A DNA stretch of 64,000 nucleotides from Neolewinella marina (GCF_002631205.1 NZ_PDLO01000001.1:1178001-1242000), one strand, 5' to 3'; shown: positions 51,654-61,499, counted from the first letter of the stretch. Numbers and translations are program-made. Notes: generated by a model from the letters alone, not told the origin.

Positions 51654-53129
51654 CTAGTTGGGGTAGCTGCGTACCCCGCGGAAGCCGTGGGCTTCCCCGG
51701 CCGTGAAGTAGGTAGCGGCAAACTCCCTCGCCGACACCCGCAGGGAGCTGCGGGGGGTCAGGAACGAGCCGCCCCGGCTGCCGTAACCCAAGCCACCAAG
51801 GGGCCAGTCGAGGACGTCGCCCCACCCCTCCTCGGAGAGTTCCCCATCGCCGTGGAGGCCGGAGAACGCTCGGCCGACCGGGTCGCCTACCGTCACCACC
51901 AGTTCGCTGAGGTTGCCGGAAAGTTCCAGGATACCGTAGTAGCTGCCCCCGCTGGAAATGCGGGTGAAGCGGGTACCGCTGGCGGCGAAAGCCCCCACCC
52001 GCACCGGACCGTTCAGGATGTCAGTGCCCCGCCGGAGCCGGCAGCCAAAGTAGAGACCGTTGCCCTCGGAGGGCGGGACGTCGTCGGCGTTGCCGACGTG
52101 CTCGTCGGGGTTGTTTTCCTCGCTCACCGTATAGGCCGTCGTACTGATGGCCGCGTTGCCCCAGGCGTATTCTCCCGGAACCGGATAAACGGTGCCGCGA
52201 CTGGCTTTTTCGTACTCCAACTCCGTCATCGGCCGCAGTCCGGTCCAGTCCAGGTAAGACAACATCTGGTTCACCGACAGGAAGGAAATGGGAACGTAGG
52301 GATAGGAGGTGGTTGCCTGGCTGGCCGCGTCCCAGCAAAAGGTCTGCCGAAACTGGGCCAGGTTTGCGCAGAGGGTGCCCTGCACCGAAAGGTCGAGATT
52401 AAGTTGGCGGGTTACCGGCTGGTGGTTGAAGAACTGTACGTACTGCTGCTGGGAGGTTTCGTACTTCATGCAATAGAAGCCACGATACCCCTTGGGGTAG
52501 TCCGTCGGCAAGTTGCCCACAATGGTGGCCCCCAGGAAATTGAGGTCGCCGTTCAGGGTGCCGATGCGGATGCTGGCCTCCGAATCCACTTCGTAGGGAT
52601 CGGTGCTCAAGGGCAGGAGCCCGTCGACTTGATAGAATTCAGCAATGTCGTTACCATTGGCGCCCAGGAAATAGGCTCCTTCCGGCACGTATACCATCTC
52701 GATGGCGAAAACTTCAACGGTGACCAGGTCATCATCGGTCACCCCGTCGGCCGCGTAGTCCCAGACCACCTCGATGCCGGAGTGCAGCACGTCGCCGACC
52801 CCGGGGGCGGAGCGGTACACGAATGCTCCTACTCCGTCGGTGGTGACGTCAACCGTGGTGCCCGTGGGCACCTGTGCGGTTCCCGAGAGGGTGGCGTGTT
52901 GCCATGCGCCATCGCCGATGCGGTACTTGACGAAGATCCAGGCCGCATCCCAGTTCAGGGGGGTGGTGGTAACGCGCCAGGAATTTTCCCAGCCAACGTC
53001 GAATCGGATGGTCCGGCTGTGTTGACTAAGGTCCCGGTCGCCCAGGAAAATATTCGCCACGTCGATGTTATTGGCGCGCAGGGCGGGGGCCAGAGCCGCC
53101 AGCAGCGCCAGGATGAGAAATCGAAACAT
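51654..53129 (-). CDS. SUMF1/formylglycine-generating-enzyme-like exported protein
   Basis: Exported protein of 491 residues with signal peptide MFRFLILALLAALAPALRA. An N-terminal beta-rich domain (to about 150) precedes a SUMF1-like domain: FAIEMVYVPEGAYFLGANG, FYCMKYETSQQQYVQFFN, LRPMTELEYEKASRG and the GGSFLTPRSSLRVSAREF to GFRGVR end. In Bacteroidota such domains occur in gliding and T9SS lipoproteins (GldJ/GldK) and in many orphans without oxidase activity; the catalytic Cys pair of true formylglycine enzymes is not evident. The partner is the T9SS-sorted protein downstream. Confidence 0.8.
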   Translation of the reverse strand: MFRFLILALLAALAPALRANNIDVANIFLGDRDLSQHSRTIRFDVGWENSWRVTTTPLNWDAAWIFVKYRIGDGAWQHATLSGTAQVPTGTTVDVTTDGVGAFVYRSAPGVGDVLHSGIEVVWDYAADGVTDDDLVTVEVFAIEMVYVPEGAYFLGANGNDIAEFYQVDGLLPLSTDPYEVDSEASIRIGTLNGDLNFLGATIVGNLPTDYPKGYRGFYCMKYETSQQQYVQFFNHQPVTRQLNLDLSVQGTLCANLAQFRQTFCWDAASQATTSYPYVPISFLSVNQMLSYLDWTGLRPMTELEYEKASRGTVYPVPGEYAWGNAAISTTAYTVSEENNPDEHVGNADDVPPSEGNGLYFGCRLRRGTDILNGPVRVGAFAASGTRFTRISSGGSYYGILELSGNLSELVVTVGDPVGRAFSGLHGDGELSEEGWGDVLDWPLGGLGYGSRGGSFLTPRSSLRVSAREFAATYFTAGEAHGFRGVRSYPN

Positions 53130-53355
53130 GATAGGGAAAGGTGGTTATCGCCGGAGCAATCGGCCAAATGGGTAATTCAGGTGGGGTAGGTGTAAGGTTC
53201 CGTTGGAGAACGGGGATAAAACAACCCTCGACAACAGCATATTTCCGCGTTGGCAAATTTTAATTCTGGCATACAACTCAATCACCATACAATGTTTACA
53301 CACCCATTGATCTGCAGGTGGTCATGGAAGGGTTACTTCTTCCTGCGCCCCTTTC

Positions 53356-53363
53356 TATCTTGA
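53356..53363 (+). promoter_or_regulatory. -7-like box TATCTTGA
   Basis: Lies 7 bases before the ATG at 53371. Confidence 0.4.
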
Positions 53364-53370
53364 TCCCCCT

Positions 53371-54711
53371 ATGGCCTCAATACTTTTCCTTTCCCCGCGG
53401 CGGCTGACCGCCCTGTTTGTCCTGCTGGTTTCCGCTCCGGTGCTGGCCCAGCTGCCCGGCACCACCATGATTGACCGCTGGCCCGACGGGAAGCGGGGTG
53501 CCGTATCCATTACTTTTGACGACGGCATCATCACCCAGTTTACCGTGGCCCGTCCGATCCTGGACAGCCTGGGGCTGGACGCTACCTTCTACGTCATCAC
53601 GGGAAAGATTCCGGGGTCGGGGCAGGGAAAGTTTATCGGCCGGCCGCCCGCGGACATCATTGCCGAAACGGCGCGGACCGCGACAAACGCCGACAACTTC
53701 TTCGAGCGGGCCTCCCTGATCGCCTTTACGGGCACCACCGAGGCCGTCGACTACCACTCACGGGCGGGAGCGGCCTACGAGGCCGGACGCATCGCGGCAG
53801 CCTACCAGCTGATGGACGAGGCCTATCGCAAATTGCGGGCGGGGGAGCTGCGCGATACCGATGCGGTGGTCTTCCACGATAACCCCGTGGATACCACCAC
53901 CTGGGAGGACCTGCGCACTTACCAAGCCGCCGGCCACGAGATCGCGAGCCATACGGTCACCCACCCCCGCCTCGCGGTTCTGGATTCGGTCAATATGCAT
54001 TACGAGCTTGAGCAGAGCCGGGCCGACATTGCGCGGGAGCTGGGACCTGCCGCCACCTTCACCGCCGAGGGCCCCTACGGCACCGAGGACGAACGCGTCA
54101 TGAAATACGCCCACCGCATCTACCCCGCCCTGCGCAACCGCATGCCGGAACCCTATCTGGCGGAACTGAACCGGGGTAGCCGGGAGCAGCCCGGGTCCCA
54201 GGACCGGGAATACGTGCAGTGGCAACGCGGCCCCGTCGACGGCACCACCCTGCAGGAAATGAAGGACTGGGTGGATACCACCCTGGCCCACGACAACGTG
54301 TGGCTGGTGGAAGTCTTCCACGGCGTTGACGACTACGGCTGGGCGGCCCGCCCCGGCGAAGAACTGCGGAAATACTTTACCTACCTCAAGGAAAGGGAAG
54401 ACCGCCTGTGGATCGCCCCCTTCGCCACGGTCACCAAGTACATCCGGGAGCGGCAGGGCAGCCGGGTTACCTCCTCTTTGGAGGGAAACCGCATCACCGT
54501 AGCCCTTACCTCCCCCCTGGCCCCGGCTACCTACGACGTGCCGCTGACGCTGACCACCCTGCTGCCTGAAGGCTGGACCAAGGTACACCTGCTGCAACCC
54601 GGAGGGTCTCGGGTCACCACCGAACTGCCGGTACATACCGACGCCCGGGGCCGGGCTTACGTACGCTACTCCCTGCCGCCGGGTGGGCGGGGCATCCTGC
54701 GCGGGAACTAG
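53371..54711 (+). CDS. exported polysaccharide deacetylase (NodB/CE4 family)
   Basis: Exported CE4-family protein of 446 residues with signal peptide ending VLAQ (about residue 27). The NodB motifs are visible: AVSITFDDGI (about residue 44; catalytic and metal Asp), then EIASHTVTHPRL (about 190; the HxxxH metal site). An insert of more than 100 residues lies between them, longer than in standard CE4 enzymes. A beta-rich C-terminal domain follows. Removes acetyl groups from chitin-, peptidoglycan- or exopolysaccharide-like polymers; the substrate is unknown. A dispersed-motif variant begins at its stop codon. Confidence 0.88.
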   Translation: MASILFLSPRRLTALFVLLVSAPVLAQLPGTTMIDRWPDGKRGAVSITFDDGIITQFTVARPILDSLGLDATFYVITGKIPGSGQGKFIGRPPADIIAETARTATNADNFFERASLIAFTGTTEAVDYHSRAGAAYEAGRIAAAYQLMDEAYRKLRAGELRDTDAVVFHDNPVDTTTWEDLRTYQAAGHEIASHTVTHPRLAVLDSVNMHYELEQSRADIARELGPAATFTAEGPYGTEDERVMKYAHRIYPALRNRMPEPYLAELNRGSREQPGSQDREYVQWQRGPVDGTTLQEMKDWVDTTLAHDNVWLVEVFHGVDDYGWAARPGEELRKYFTYLKEREDRLWIAPFATVTKYIRERQGSRVTSSLEGNRITVALTSPLAPATYDVPLTLTTLLPEGWTKVHLLQPGGSRVTTELPVHTDARGRAYVRYSLPPGGRGILRGN

Positions 54712-54728
54712 GCACCCGCGGTCCCGCC
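54711..54728 (+). repeat. dispersed GC-rich motif, diverged copy
   Basis: GGCACCCGCGGTCCCGCC, starting at the last base of the deacetylase stop codon. Confidence 0.5.
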
Positions 54729-55034
54729 CAAAACCGTTGCATGCAATAACAATCCTGGGCGAAGTGTTCACAAAAGTTAAATGCGGACGATATTCTGAAA
54801 TAATGCCCCGAAAAGTACGTTGATCCGAACCCCGTGCCCTTATATTTGTACTATCAACAGATCAAACGCTTATATGCGTCTTGATCGCCGACTTAGATGA
54901 CTTTTTGTTACTTAGGTTTTTGCTTTAACAGTCTATTCCGCTAATTAACCAGGCCCTGTTGGCCTATCCGTCCAATCCTTTGATTGGCGGCTGAAACACC
55001 GGTTAGCGCGCTGTTACGGGCTCTTCGACACACA
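54729..55034. other. AT-richer intergenic region
   Basis: Part of a 730-base gap before the next gene. It is AT-richer than its surroundings and holds no supported frame. It probably contains promoter and leader sequence for the repeat-rich region that follows. Confidence 0.4.
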
Positions 55035-55447
55035 CTGAACAACACAATATCCTTGAGTTTTCTCCCGCAAGTATTGTTTGCTGTTTGGTGATAGTGTGCG
55101 AAACGCCCTTGAAGGCATTTCGTATGTTATTACCTATACCTGTTTGTATACAACAAGTATTTATTTTGAGTATTGCTTTATTGAATTTAGGCTACATAAC
55201 ACTATGGACTTTTGACATGAACAACACAACACTATTTTTTTCTTGACACTATTTCGGGCTGTATCACGCCCCACTGATTGAACGACACAACACACAATTT
55301 TACCAGACACTAGCCCCGGGCCGCAATGGTGCGGCTCTGCGGGCGCGGATTGAACAACACAACACCCTTATTTTCAAGCACATGCCCCGAACTGCCTATT
55401 GGTGGTATCAGCGGGTCTTTCCTGAACAACACAATACCCTTACATGC
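55035..55447 (+). repeat. five direct copies of TGAACAACACAA
   Basis: The motif TGAACAACACAAYACCCTTA or close variants begins at about 55035, 55218, 55280 (GAACGACACAA), 55351 and 55423. The last three are spaced about 70 bases. Copy 5 ends TACCCTTACATG and thus contains the start codon of the gene at 55444. The intervening sequences differ. Confidence 0.8.
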
Positions 55448-56433
55448 GACTTTTTACCCTTCTGGGGCTGCTCCTGGCGGCCTCCCTCCTTTCCTTTGAC
55501 CTGTCCGCTCAGAGCGACTGTCACTGCACCATTCAGAAGCAGAATAACCAGCTGGTCTACAGCCAGGGCTGTTTCCCGGCCGACCGCAACGCCAAGCTGT
55601 GCGCCCTTACCCTTAAAGACGGCGTGGGCAACATCGACCTTTACCACCTGGAAGATCTCCGCGGGGTCATCATTACGGTAGAGAAAAACGTCAACGCCCG
55701 CTTCGAGGGAACGGCCTTGAGTTCGAGCAGCACCCGCTTTATTTTCCCCGATGGCGGTACCCAAATCAAGATTCGCGACGGTGCCAACCACATTTCCGTA
55801 GCCAGCGAGAACAACGGCAACGGCGCCAACAGCGTAAGTATGTACAACCAGCAGCTGCAGCAGTGCTCGGGCGCCTGTACCCTCCTCAATCCAGCCCAGG
55901 CCGCGGTGATGCCCGTAACGCTGACGAGCTGGGAAACCCAGGCCCGCAACGGCCAGGTAGAACTCCACTGGGAAACCGCCGCGGAGAAGGACAACAGCCA
56001 CTTCCAGGTATCCCACAGCACTGATGGCCGCAGCTTCCGCACCCTGGCCACCGTTGCCGGGCAGGGCGACTCCGAGCAGCTGAACAGCTACCACTACCGC
56101 CACCTCCCGGCCCGGGATGGCGTGAACTACTACCGCCTGGAGCAATTTGACTACGACGGTACCCGCACCGAACTCGGCGTACAGTCGGTCAACTTCAGCG
56201 GCGCCGAAGCTTCCGTCCTTTCCATCAGCCCCAACCCCGTAAAGGCGGGAGCGGAGCTACGGGTCGACCTGGCCGACGCCGCCGGTACCGAGGTTCAACT
56301 GTACGGTCCGGCCGGCCGCCTCATCGGCGCCTACGTCCTGAACCATTCTACCTTCCAGCTGCCCCAGCTCAGCGCCGGAATCTACACCCTGCGGATCGGT
56401 CAGCGCGCCGCCCGGATCGTGGTGACCCCCTAA
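55444..56433 (+). CDS. T9SS-secreted surface protein
   Basis: Secreted protein of 329 residues with signal peptide MRLFTLLGLLLAASLLSFDLSAQ. A small Cys-containing beta domain follows (SDCHCTIQKQNNQLVYSQGC, about residues 24-140), then an Fn3-like segment (VTLTSWETQARNGQVELHWE, about 160-250) and a T9SS type A sorting domain (LSISPNPVKAGAELRVDL to VVTP). Likely cell-surface attached after sortase processing. It stands alone behind an unusual five-copy direct-repeat leader, with a terminator downstream. Ligand unknown. Confidence 0.85.
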   Translation: MRLFTLLGLLLAASLLSFDLSAQSDCHCTIQKQNNQLVYSQGCFPADRNAKLCALTLKDGVGNIDLYHLEDLRGVIITVEKNVNARFEGTALSSSSTRFIFPDGGTQIKIRDGANHISVASENNGNGANSVSMYNQQLQQCSGACTLLNPAQAAVMPVTLTSWETQARNGQVELHWETAAEKDNSHFQVSHSTDGRSFRTLATVAGQGDSEQLNSYHYRHLPARDGVNYYRLEQFDYDGTRTELGVQSVNFSGAEASVLSISPNPVKAGAELRVDLADAAGTEVQLYGPAGRLIGAYVLNHSTFQLPQLSAGIYTLRIGQRAARIVVTP

Positions 56434-56466
56434 GAAACCAACTACCATAATAACCTGTGTTTAGTC

Positions 56467-56507
56467 GAGAGCGCGCCGACCTTCCGGTCGGGCGCTCTCT
56501 TTTTTTT
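56467..56507 (+). terminator. intrinsic terminator
   Basis: GAGAGCGC-CCGACC and GGTCGG-GCGCTCTC form a long stem with a short loop, followed by eight T. It closes the T9SS-secreted protein gene. Confidence 0.92.
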
Positions 56508-56509
56508 GC

Positions 56510-56529
56510 GGCACCCGCGCTCCGCCGCC
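56510..56529 (+). repeat. dispersed GC-rich motif, variant copy
   Basis: GGCACCCGCGCTCCGCCGCC, two mismatches to the 20-mer, between the terminator and the aspS promoter. Confidence 0.6.
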
Positions 56530-56544
56530 TTACCAACTAACCTT

Positions 56545-56552
56545 TACCTTTG
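56545..56552 (+). promoter_or_regulatory. -7 box TACCTTTG of aspS
   Basis: Exact TAnnTTTG match, 19 bases before the ATG at 56572. Confidence 0.55.
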
Positions 56553-56571
56553 CGGCCCTAAAATTTATCTG

Positions 56572-58329
56572 ATGTTCCGTACCCACAACTGCGGCGAACT
56601 CCGCCTGACCGACACCGATACCGAAGTGACCCTGAGTGGATGGGTGCAGGCCGGCCGCGATTTCGGCGGACTCACCTTCGTGGACCTGCGCGACCGCTAC
56701 GGCATCACCCAGGTGGTGTTCGACAGCGACGACGACGCGGCCCTCACCGAACGGGCCCGCAAACTGGGCCGCGAGTGGGTGGTACAGGTGAGCGGTACGG
56801 TACGGGAGCGCACCAACAAGAATCCGAACCGCCCCACCGGAGACATCGAGATCCTGGCCCGTGAACTGACGGTATTGAACAAGTCGAAGGTGCCCCCCTT
56901 CACCATCGAGGACGAGAGTGATGGAGGCGACGACCTGCGGATGCGCTACCGCTACCTGGACCTGCGGCGCGGCCCCCTGCAGCGCAACCTGCTGTTCCGC
57001 AGCAAGCTGGCACTGTCCGTACGTGCCTACCTGAGCGGGCAGGACTTCATCGAAGTGGAGACCCCCAATCTCATCAAGAGCACTCCGGAAGGGGCCCGCG
57101 ACTTCGTGGTACCCAGCCGGCTTAACGAGGGACAGTTCTACGCCCTCCCCCAGAGCCCCCAGACCTTCAAGCAGCTGCTGATGGTGGCCGGCTACGACCG
57201 CTACTTTCAGATCGTAAAGTGCTTCCGCGACGAGGACCTGCGCGCCGACCGCCAGCCGGAATTCACCCAGATCGACTGTGAAATGGCCTTCGTGACCCAG
57301 GAGGACGTCCTCAATACTTTCGAGGGGCTCACCCGCTACCTGTTCCGGGAAGTGAAGGGCATCGAACTGGGAGAATTCCCCCGCATGCCCTACGAAGAAG
57401 CCGTAGGCCGCTACGGCTCCGACAAGCCCGACCTGCGCTTCGGCATGGAACTGGTCGACCTGAACGAGGTGGCCCAGGGCAAAGGCTTTCAGGTGTTCGA
57501 CGCCGCCGAACTGGTGGTCGGTATCCGGGTGCCGGGTAAGGCCGACCTTTCCCGCAAACAACTCGACGCCCTCACCGACTGGGTGAAGCGCCCGCAAATT
57601 GGTGCCAAAGGCCTCGTTTACGTCAAGTGCAATGCCGACGGCAGCTACAAGTCGAGCGTCGACAAGTTCTTCGATCAGGAGGCCCTCGAACAGTGGGCGC
57701 GTACCGCGGGTGCCGAGGCGGGTGACCTGATGCTCGTCCTGTCGGGCGACGCAGAAAAAACCCGGACCCAGCTGGGTAACCTGCGCCTGCACGTGGCCGC
57801 CGAATACGATATGATTCCCGCCGGGGTGTTCAAACCCCTCTGGGTGGTCGACTTCCCCCTGCTGGAATGGGACGAGGACAGCCAGCGCTTCCACGCCATG
57901 CACCACCCCTTCACCAGCCCGAAGCGGGAGGAGGTGGAGCGGATGCTGAACGGCGACCACGAAACGATGAAATCCCTTAAAGCCGACGCCTACGACCTCG
58001 TGATCAACGGTGCCGAAATCGGCGGGGGTTCGGTGCGGATCTTCGACCGGGGACTCCAGGAAAAGAACTTCCAGTTACTGGGCTTCACGCCGGAGGAGGC
58101 CGAGGAGCAGTTCGGCTTCCTGATGGGCGCCTTTGAGTACGGAGCGCCGCCCCACGCGGGCATCGCCTTCGGCTTCGATCGCCTCTGCGCGGTGATGAAC
58201 GGTCAGTCCTCGATCCGCGACTTCATCGCCTTCCCGAAGAACAACCAGGGCCGCGACGTAATGATCGACGCCCCGGCCCGGATCGACGCCGAGCAGCTGA
58301 GTGAACTGAACCTGAAGCTGGACCTTTAG
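56572..58329 (+). CDS. aspS: aspartyl-tRNA synthetase
   Basis: Class II aminoacyl-tRNA synthetase of 585 residues charging tRNA-Asp. The N-terminal OB-fold anticodon-binding domain spans about 1-105 ([26 protein letters not shown]). Motif 2 region [20 protein letters not shown] (about 220), a bacterial-type GAD insertion domain (about 290-405), and motif 3 [15 protein letters not shown] (about 525) are present. Length fits the bacterial enzyme. The start ATG 56572 gives the usual [10 protein letters not shown]-terminus. Its stop overlaps the stop of the convergent lipoprotein gene. Confidence 0.97.
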   Translation: MFRTHNCGELRLTDTDTEVTLSGWVQAGRDFGGLTFVDLRDRYGITQVVFDSDDDAALTERARKLGREWVVQVSGTVRERTNKNPNRPTGDIEILARELTVLNKSKVPPFTIEDESDGGDDLRMRYRYLDLRRGPLQRNLLFRSKLALSVRAYLSGQDFIEVETPNLIKSTPEGARDFVVPSRLNEGQFYALPQSPQTFKQLLMVAGYDRYFQIVKCFRDEDLRADRQPEFTQIDCEMAFVTQEDVLNTFEGLTRYLFREVKGIELGEFPRMPYEEAVGRYGSDKPDLRFGMELVDLNEVAQGKGFQVFDAAELVVGIRVPGKADLSRKQLDALTDWVKRPQIGAKGLVYVKCNADGSYKSSVDKFFDQEALEQWARTAGAEAGDLMLVLSGDAEKTRTQLGNLRLHVAAEYDMIPAGVFKPLWVVDFPLLEWDEDSQRFHAMHHPFTSPKREEVERMLNGDHETMKSLKADAYDLVINGAEIGGGSVRIFDRGLQEKNFQLLGFTPEEAEEQFGFLMGAFEYGAPPHAGIAFGFDRLCAVMNGQSSIRDFIAFPKNNQGRDVMIDAPARIDAEQLSELNLKLDL

Positions 58330-58820
58330 CGGGTGCGGCTGACCAGCCGGTAAACGGCGCGGAACTTGTCGTCGCGAACGCCATCCTGGTCCTGGTCGAC
58401 TACTCCACTGAGCTCCAGGCGGTCGCCGTCCAGTTCGGGGTAGTAGGTATAGGTGATGTTGGGCTCGATGACGAAGAGGCTATCGCCCTGGGCCTTCCAT
58501 ATACCATTGGTGATGTTGGCCACCTGACCGGTCTTGAGCCGGTGGGTGCGCCGCAGCTTGCCGTCGGCCGTAAAGACCGTGCTGGGCAGGTTGACGCCGT
58601 ACTTGCGTCCCCAGTCGGCTTCGCGGATCCGCTCTACGTAGGCGGTATCTCCCCCCATGTAGGTGTCGTAATCGACGTTGAATTCCACCGTTTCCCAGGT
58701 GCCGAGGAGGGCGGTGGACAGGTCGGGGTTCGCGGCTTCCTCGGCGGCGGGTGCCCCGTCGCCACAGGCGGTCAGCACGAACAGGAGAATGGCAATAGAA
58801 ACTGAGGTTGGGTAGGACAT
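58326..58820 (-). CDS. small lipoprotein, lipocalin-like
   Basis: Lipoprotein of 164 residues: [19 protein letters not shown] with lipobox LTAC. The mature part ([55 protein letters not shown]) resembles lipocalin-like DUF proteins of Bacteroidota with a GTWE-type opening strand. Ligand unknown. The frame extends to 59036, but the ATG at 58820 starts the signal peptide and is preferred. Convergent with aspS, overlapping by 4 bases. Confidence 0.7.
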   Translation of the reverse strand: MSYPTSVSIAILLFVLTACGDGAPAAEEAANPDLSTALLGTWETVEFNVDYDTYMGGDTAYVERIREADWGRKYGVNLPSTVFTADGKLRRTHRLKTGQVANITNGIWKAQGDSLFVIEPNITYTYYPELDGDRLELSGVVDQDQDGVRDDKFRAVYRLVSRTR

Positions 58821-59789
58821 AGGCCGCAAATATCCGAAACCGGGTGGAAAATCATACGTCCGCACGGACAGAACGTGCTTTCTGCGGGGAGAAACGTCGC
58901 CAGGAATTTCCTTCGTGAAGGCGGAATTATATGAACCGGCCCGTGGTTTCGCCCCGCTCCCCCTTCCCTCGCGGAGGCGTATCGAGGATAGCCCGTCCAG
59001 ACGAGGTGTAGTACAACTGTGAAATTGATGCCTCATACAGTTGTGAAACAGATTGCTATATATGCCAGGAATACTCCTGAATGATCAATAATTGTACATA
59101 CACTCCAGTACACCCATATAATGTATTGACATATATATTTATTTGCAATTTTTATCGGCCGCGAGAGAACCTGTCCATGGGGTTTTTCGTATGTTAGAGT
59201 AGATTACTATTCGAACTAAAACCCTTACACCCTCCCCCGCTTCCAGTTTTTTTGTCCTCCGGAAGCGCCCCAGTTTACCGCGATACGAACCTGGTTTTCC
59301 GGTTCCGCTTTCGCCGGTTATCTGTTGAATTTTACCGTCAGTCCGGAAACCTTACCCGCCGTGGCCCAATGCCTGGCGTGAAGCCTTTACGCGGGCGGGT
59401 AGTGCCTGCCTGAAATAACCCTATTACACCGGAAACACACCTACAACCCGCCTATGTCTTTCCTCTCGAAACCCTCCTTTGATCACGGCCCCTCCAGGCT
59501 GCTGCTGGCTGCCCGCACGGGTGAATAGCCACTGATCGCCCCCAGTTAAAACGGACCGCTGTACACTGCCCCCTCAGGCAGCTGGCGGAGCTATGTCCGC
59601 AGGCCAACTCCGGCCGGCACTATGAACATCCTTGTCCCGAACGAGACTGATTTCGATACAGTGTCTCTTGTTCGCCTTTACCGTCCTTCTCCCGGCATCG
59701 TCCGGGCGGAGGACTTTGGCGCCTGCCCTTCCCCCGCGCAAGCGCCAAAGCATCAACAGGGAGGCCGGGGCCGGACCCACCAGCTGGGT
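58821..59789. other. long intergenic region (about 980 bp)
   Basis: No supported gene. 59040-59230 is markedly AT-rich. TACCCGCC (59353-59360) and GGCGGGTA (59394-59401) form an inverted repeat near a GGAAACCTTACCCGCC stretch. A 24-codon frame at 59454-59528 has no recognisable features. The region may hold promoters, an RNA, or decayed sequence. Confidence 0.4.
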
Positions 59790-59797
59790 TACCTTCG
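59790..59797 (+). promoter_or_regulatory. -7-like box TACCTTCG, probably leaderless
   Basis: Ends 4 bases before the ATG at 59802, the same layout as at 49495-49507. Confidence 0.45.
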
Positions 59798-59801
59798 CGG
59801 C

Positions 59802-61499
59802 ATGCAAGCCTTTCTCCGTGACGTCCGGCCCCTTTGGCTCCTGCTGGCCTGGTTGCTGCTGAACCTGATCCAGGCGGCCTTCACACCCCTGGATCCCGAC
59901 GAAACCTATTATTGGATGTACGCGGGCGACCTGGCCTGGGGGTACTTCGACCACCCGCCCGCCGTGGCGGTACTGGTGGCCCTGGGGCGCGACTGGCTTC
60001 CCGGAGCCCTGGGGCTTCGGTTCGGACACGTACTGGCCAGCGCGGCCACCTTTGCAACAGTCTACTACCTACTCGATCGCCCGCGTGGCCGCGACTTGTG
60101 GCTGATGGCCGGCCTGCTGTTCGCCCAACCGATGTTGCAGGTCTACGGCTTCATCGCCACGCCGGATGGTCCGCTGCTGCTGTTCACCGCCCTGTATCTG
60201 CTGGCGTACCGCCGCTTTATGGATGATCCATCGCTGGCCCGGGGCGCGGTCTGGGGACTCACGATGGCGGGTCTGATGTACAGCAAGTACCACGGGGCGA
60301 TCGTCATTCTTTTCAGCGTGCTGCCCAACCTGGGCTTTTTGCTGCGGCAGCCTGGTGCCTGGCTGGCGGCGCTGGGTGGCGCGAGCCTGTTCCTCCCCCA
60401 CCTCTACTGGCAATACGCCCACGACTATCCGTCCTTCCGCTACCACCTGAGTGGGCGCGACGACCCCTATCGCTTCAGTTTCACCCTGCAGTACGTAGCC
60501 AATCAGCTGCTCATCTTCAGTCCGCTGCTCCTCTACCACTACTGGAAGACCTTCCGGGAAGATCACGGTCGGGATGCCTTCGAGCGGGCCTGCCGGTGGC
60601 TGGTCGTCGGTTTCCTGCTCTTTTTTCTTTACACGACCTCCAAGGGGCGCACCGAGGCGCAGTGGACGGCCGCTCTGGCCCTGCCCCTGGTGTACCTGAC
60701 GTACCGGGCGGCGCGCCGGTTCCCGGATTGGTGGTCGGGCCTGCTGCGCCTCTGTTTGGCCACCGGACTCCTGTTGGTGGTGGCCCGGCTGCTGCTGATG
60801 GCCCCCCGGGAATGGCTCCCCTTTGAGAAGCCCTTTGACCACGCGCCGTGGGTAGAGGAACTGAGTCGGCGGGCGGATGGCCTCCCGGTCATTTTCGAGA
60901 ACAGCTACCGCCTGGCTTCCCTCTACGAATTTTACAGCGGCGGCCAGCCGGCCTGGACCATCACCGACGTAGACTACCGGCCCAACCAGTACGACCTCTG
61001 GGGGCGAGACAGCAGCTACCACGGGGATTCGGTACTCATCGCGGGACAGAAGAACTGGAACTGGTACGCCACCCAACCCTTCAGGGCCCAGAAAAGCGAA
61101 CTGCTGCTGCGGCCGGTGGCGAACTACCAGGTGGCCCGACTGGCACGGTTGCGGACCCTTGAGCCATTACCCGAACAGCTGTCGGTCCGCGACAGCCTCG
61201 CGATTACCCTTTCCATACAATCCCCCCTACCCCTGGAATTGACCGCCGATTGGCCGATTTCCCTGTTTGCCATTCTGATTTACCCCGACGACCAGCGCCG
61301 GTACTGGCCCCTGGAGCCCTTGGCCACCGACGCCCTGCCCGCGGGTACCGAACGTACGCTCTACTCCGGCCCACTTGCCCTACCGGAGGATGCGCCGGCG
61401 GGAGAGGCCCGCCTCGGTTTCGGGCTGGCCTACCGTGGTATGCCCCCGCTGCGCAGACAGAGTGATTGGCAGGAAATCCGCATAGTGGCCGCGGAATAG
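59802..61499 (+). CDS. membrane glycosyltransferase, GT39/PMT-like (2)
   Basis: Multi-pass membrane protein of 565 residues of the ArnT/GT39 type. The acidic first-loop signature TPLDPDETYYWMYAGDLAWGY (about residues 27-47) is followed by FDHPPAVAVL, which is very typical. GFIATPDGPLLLFTALYL and a YSKYHGAIVILF segment mark later helices. A soluble C-terminal region (about 395-565) may bind acceptor. It is distinct from the first GT39-type protein (49507). The frame extends upstream to 59622, but the ATG at 59802 begins the first membrane helix and follows a -7 box. Confidence 0.85.
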   Translation: MQAFLRDVRPLWLLLAWLLLNLIQAAFTPLDPDETYYWMYAGDLAWGYFDHPPAVAVLVALGRDWLPGALGLRFGHVLASAATFATVYYLLDRPRGRDLWLMAGLLFAQPMLQVYGFIATPDGPLLLFTALYLLAYRRFMDDPSLARGAVWGLTMAGLMYSKYHGAIVILFSVLPNLGFLLRQPGAWLAALGGASLFLPHLYWQYAHDYPSFRYHLSGRDDPYRFSFTLQYVANQLLIFSPLLLYHYWKTFREDHGRDAFERACRWLVVGFLLFFLYTTSKGRTEAQWTAALALPLVYLTYRAARRFPDWWSGLLRLCLATGLLLVVARLLLMAPREWLPFEKPFDHAPWVEELSRRADGLPVIFENSYRLASLYEFYSGGQPAWTITDVDYRPNQYDLWGRDSSYHGDSVLIAGQKNWNWYATQPFRAQKSELLLRPVANYQVARLARLRTLEPLPEQLSVRDSLAITLSIQSPLPLELTADWPISLFAILIYPDDQRRYWPLEPLATDALPAGTERTLYSGPLALPEDAPAGEARLGFGLAYRGMPPLRRQSDWQEIRIVAAE

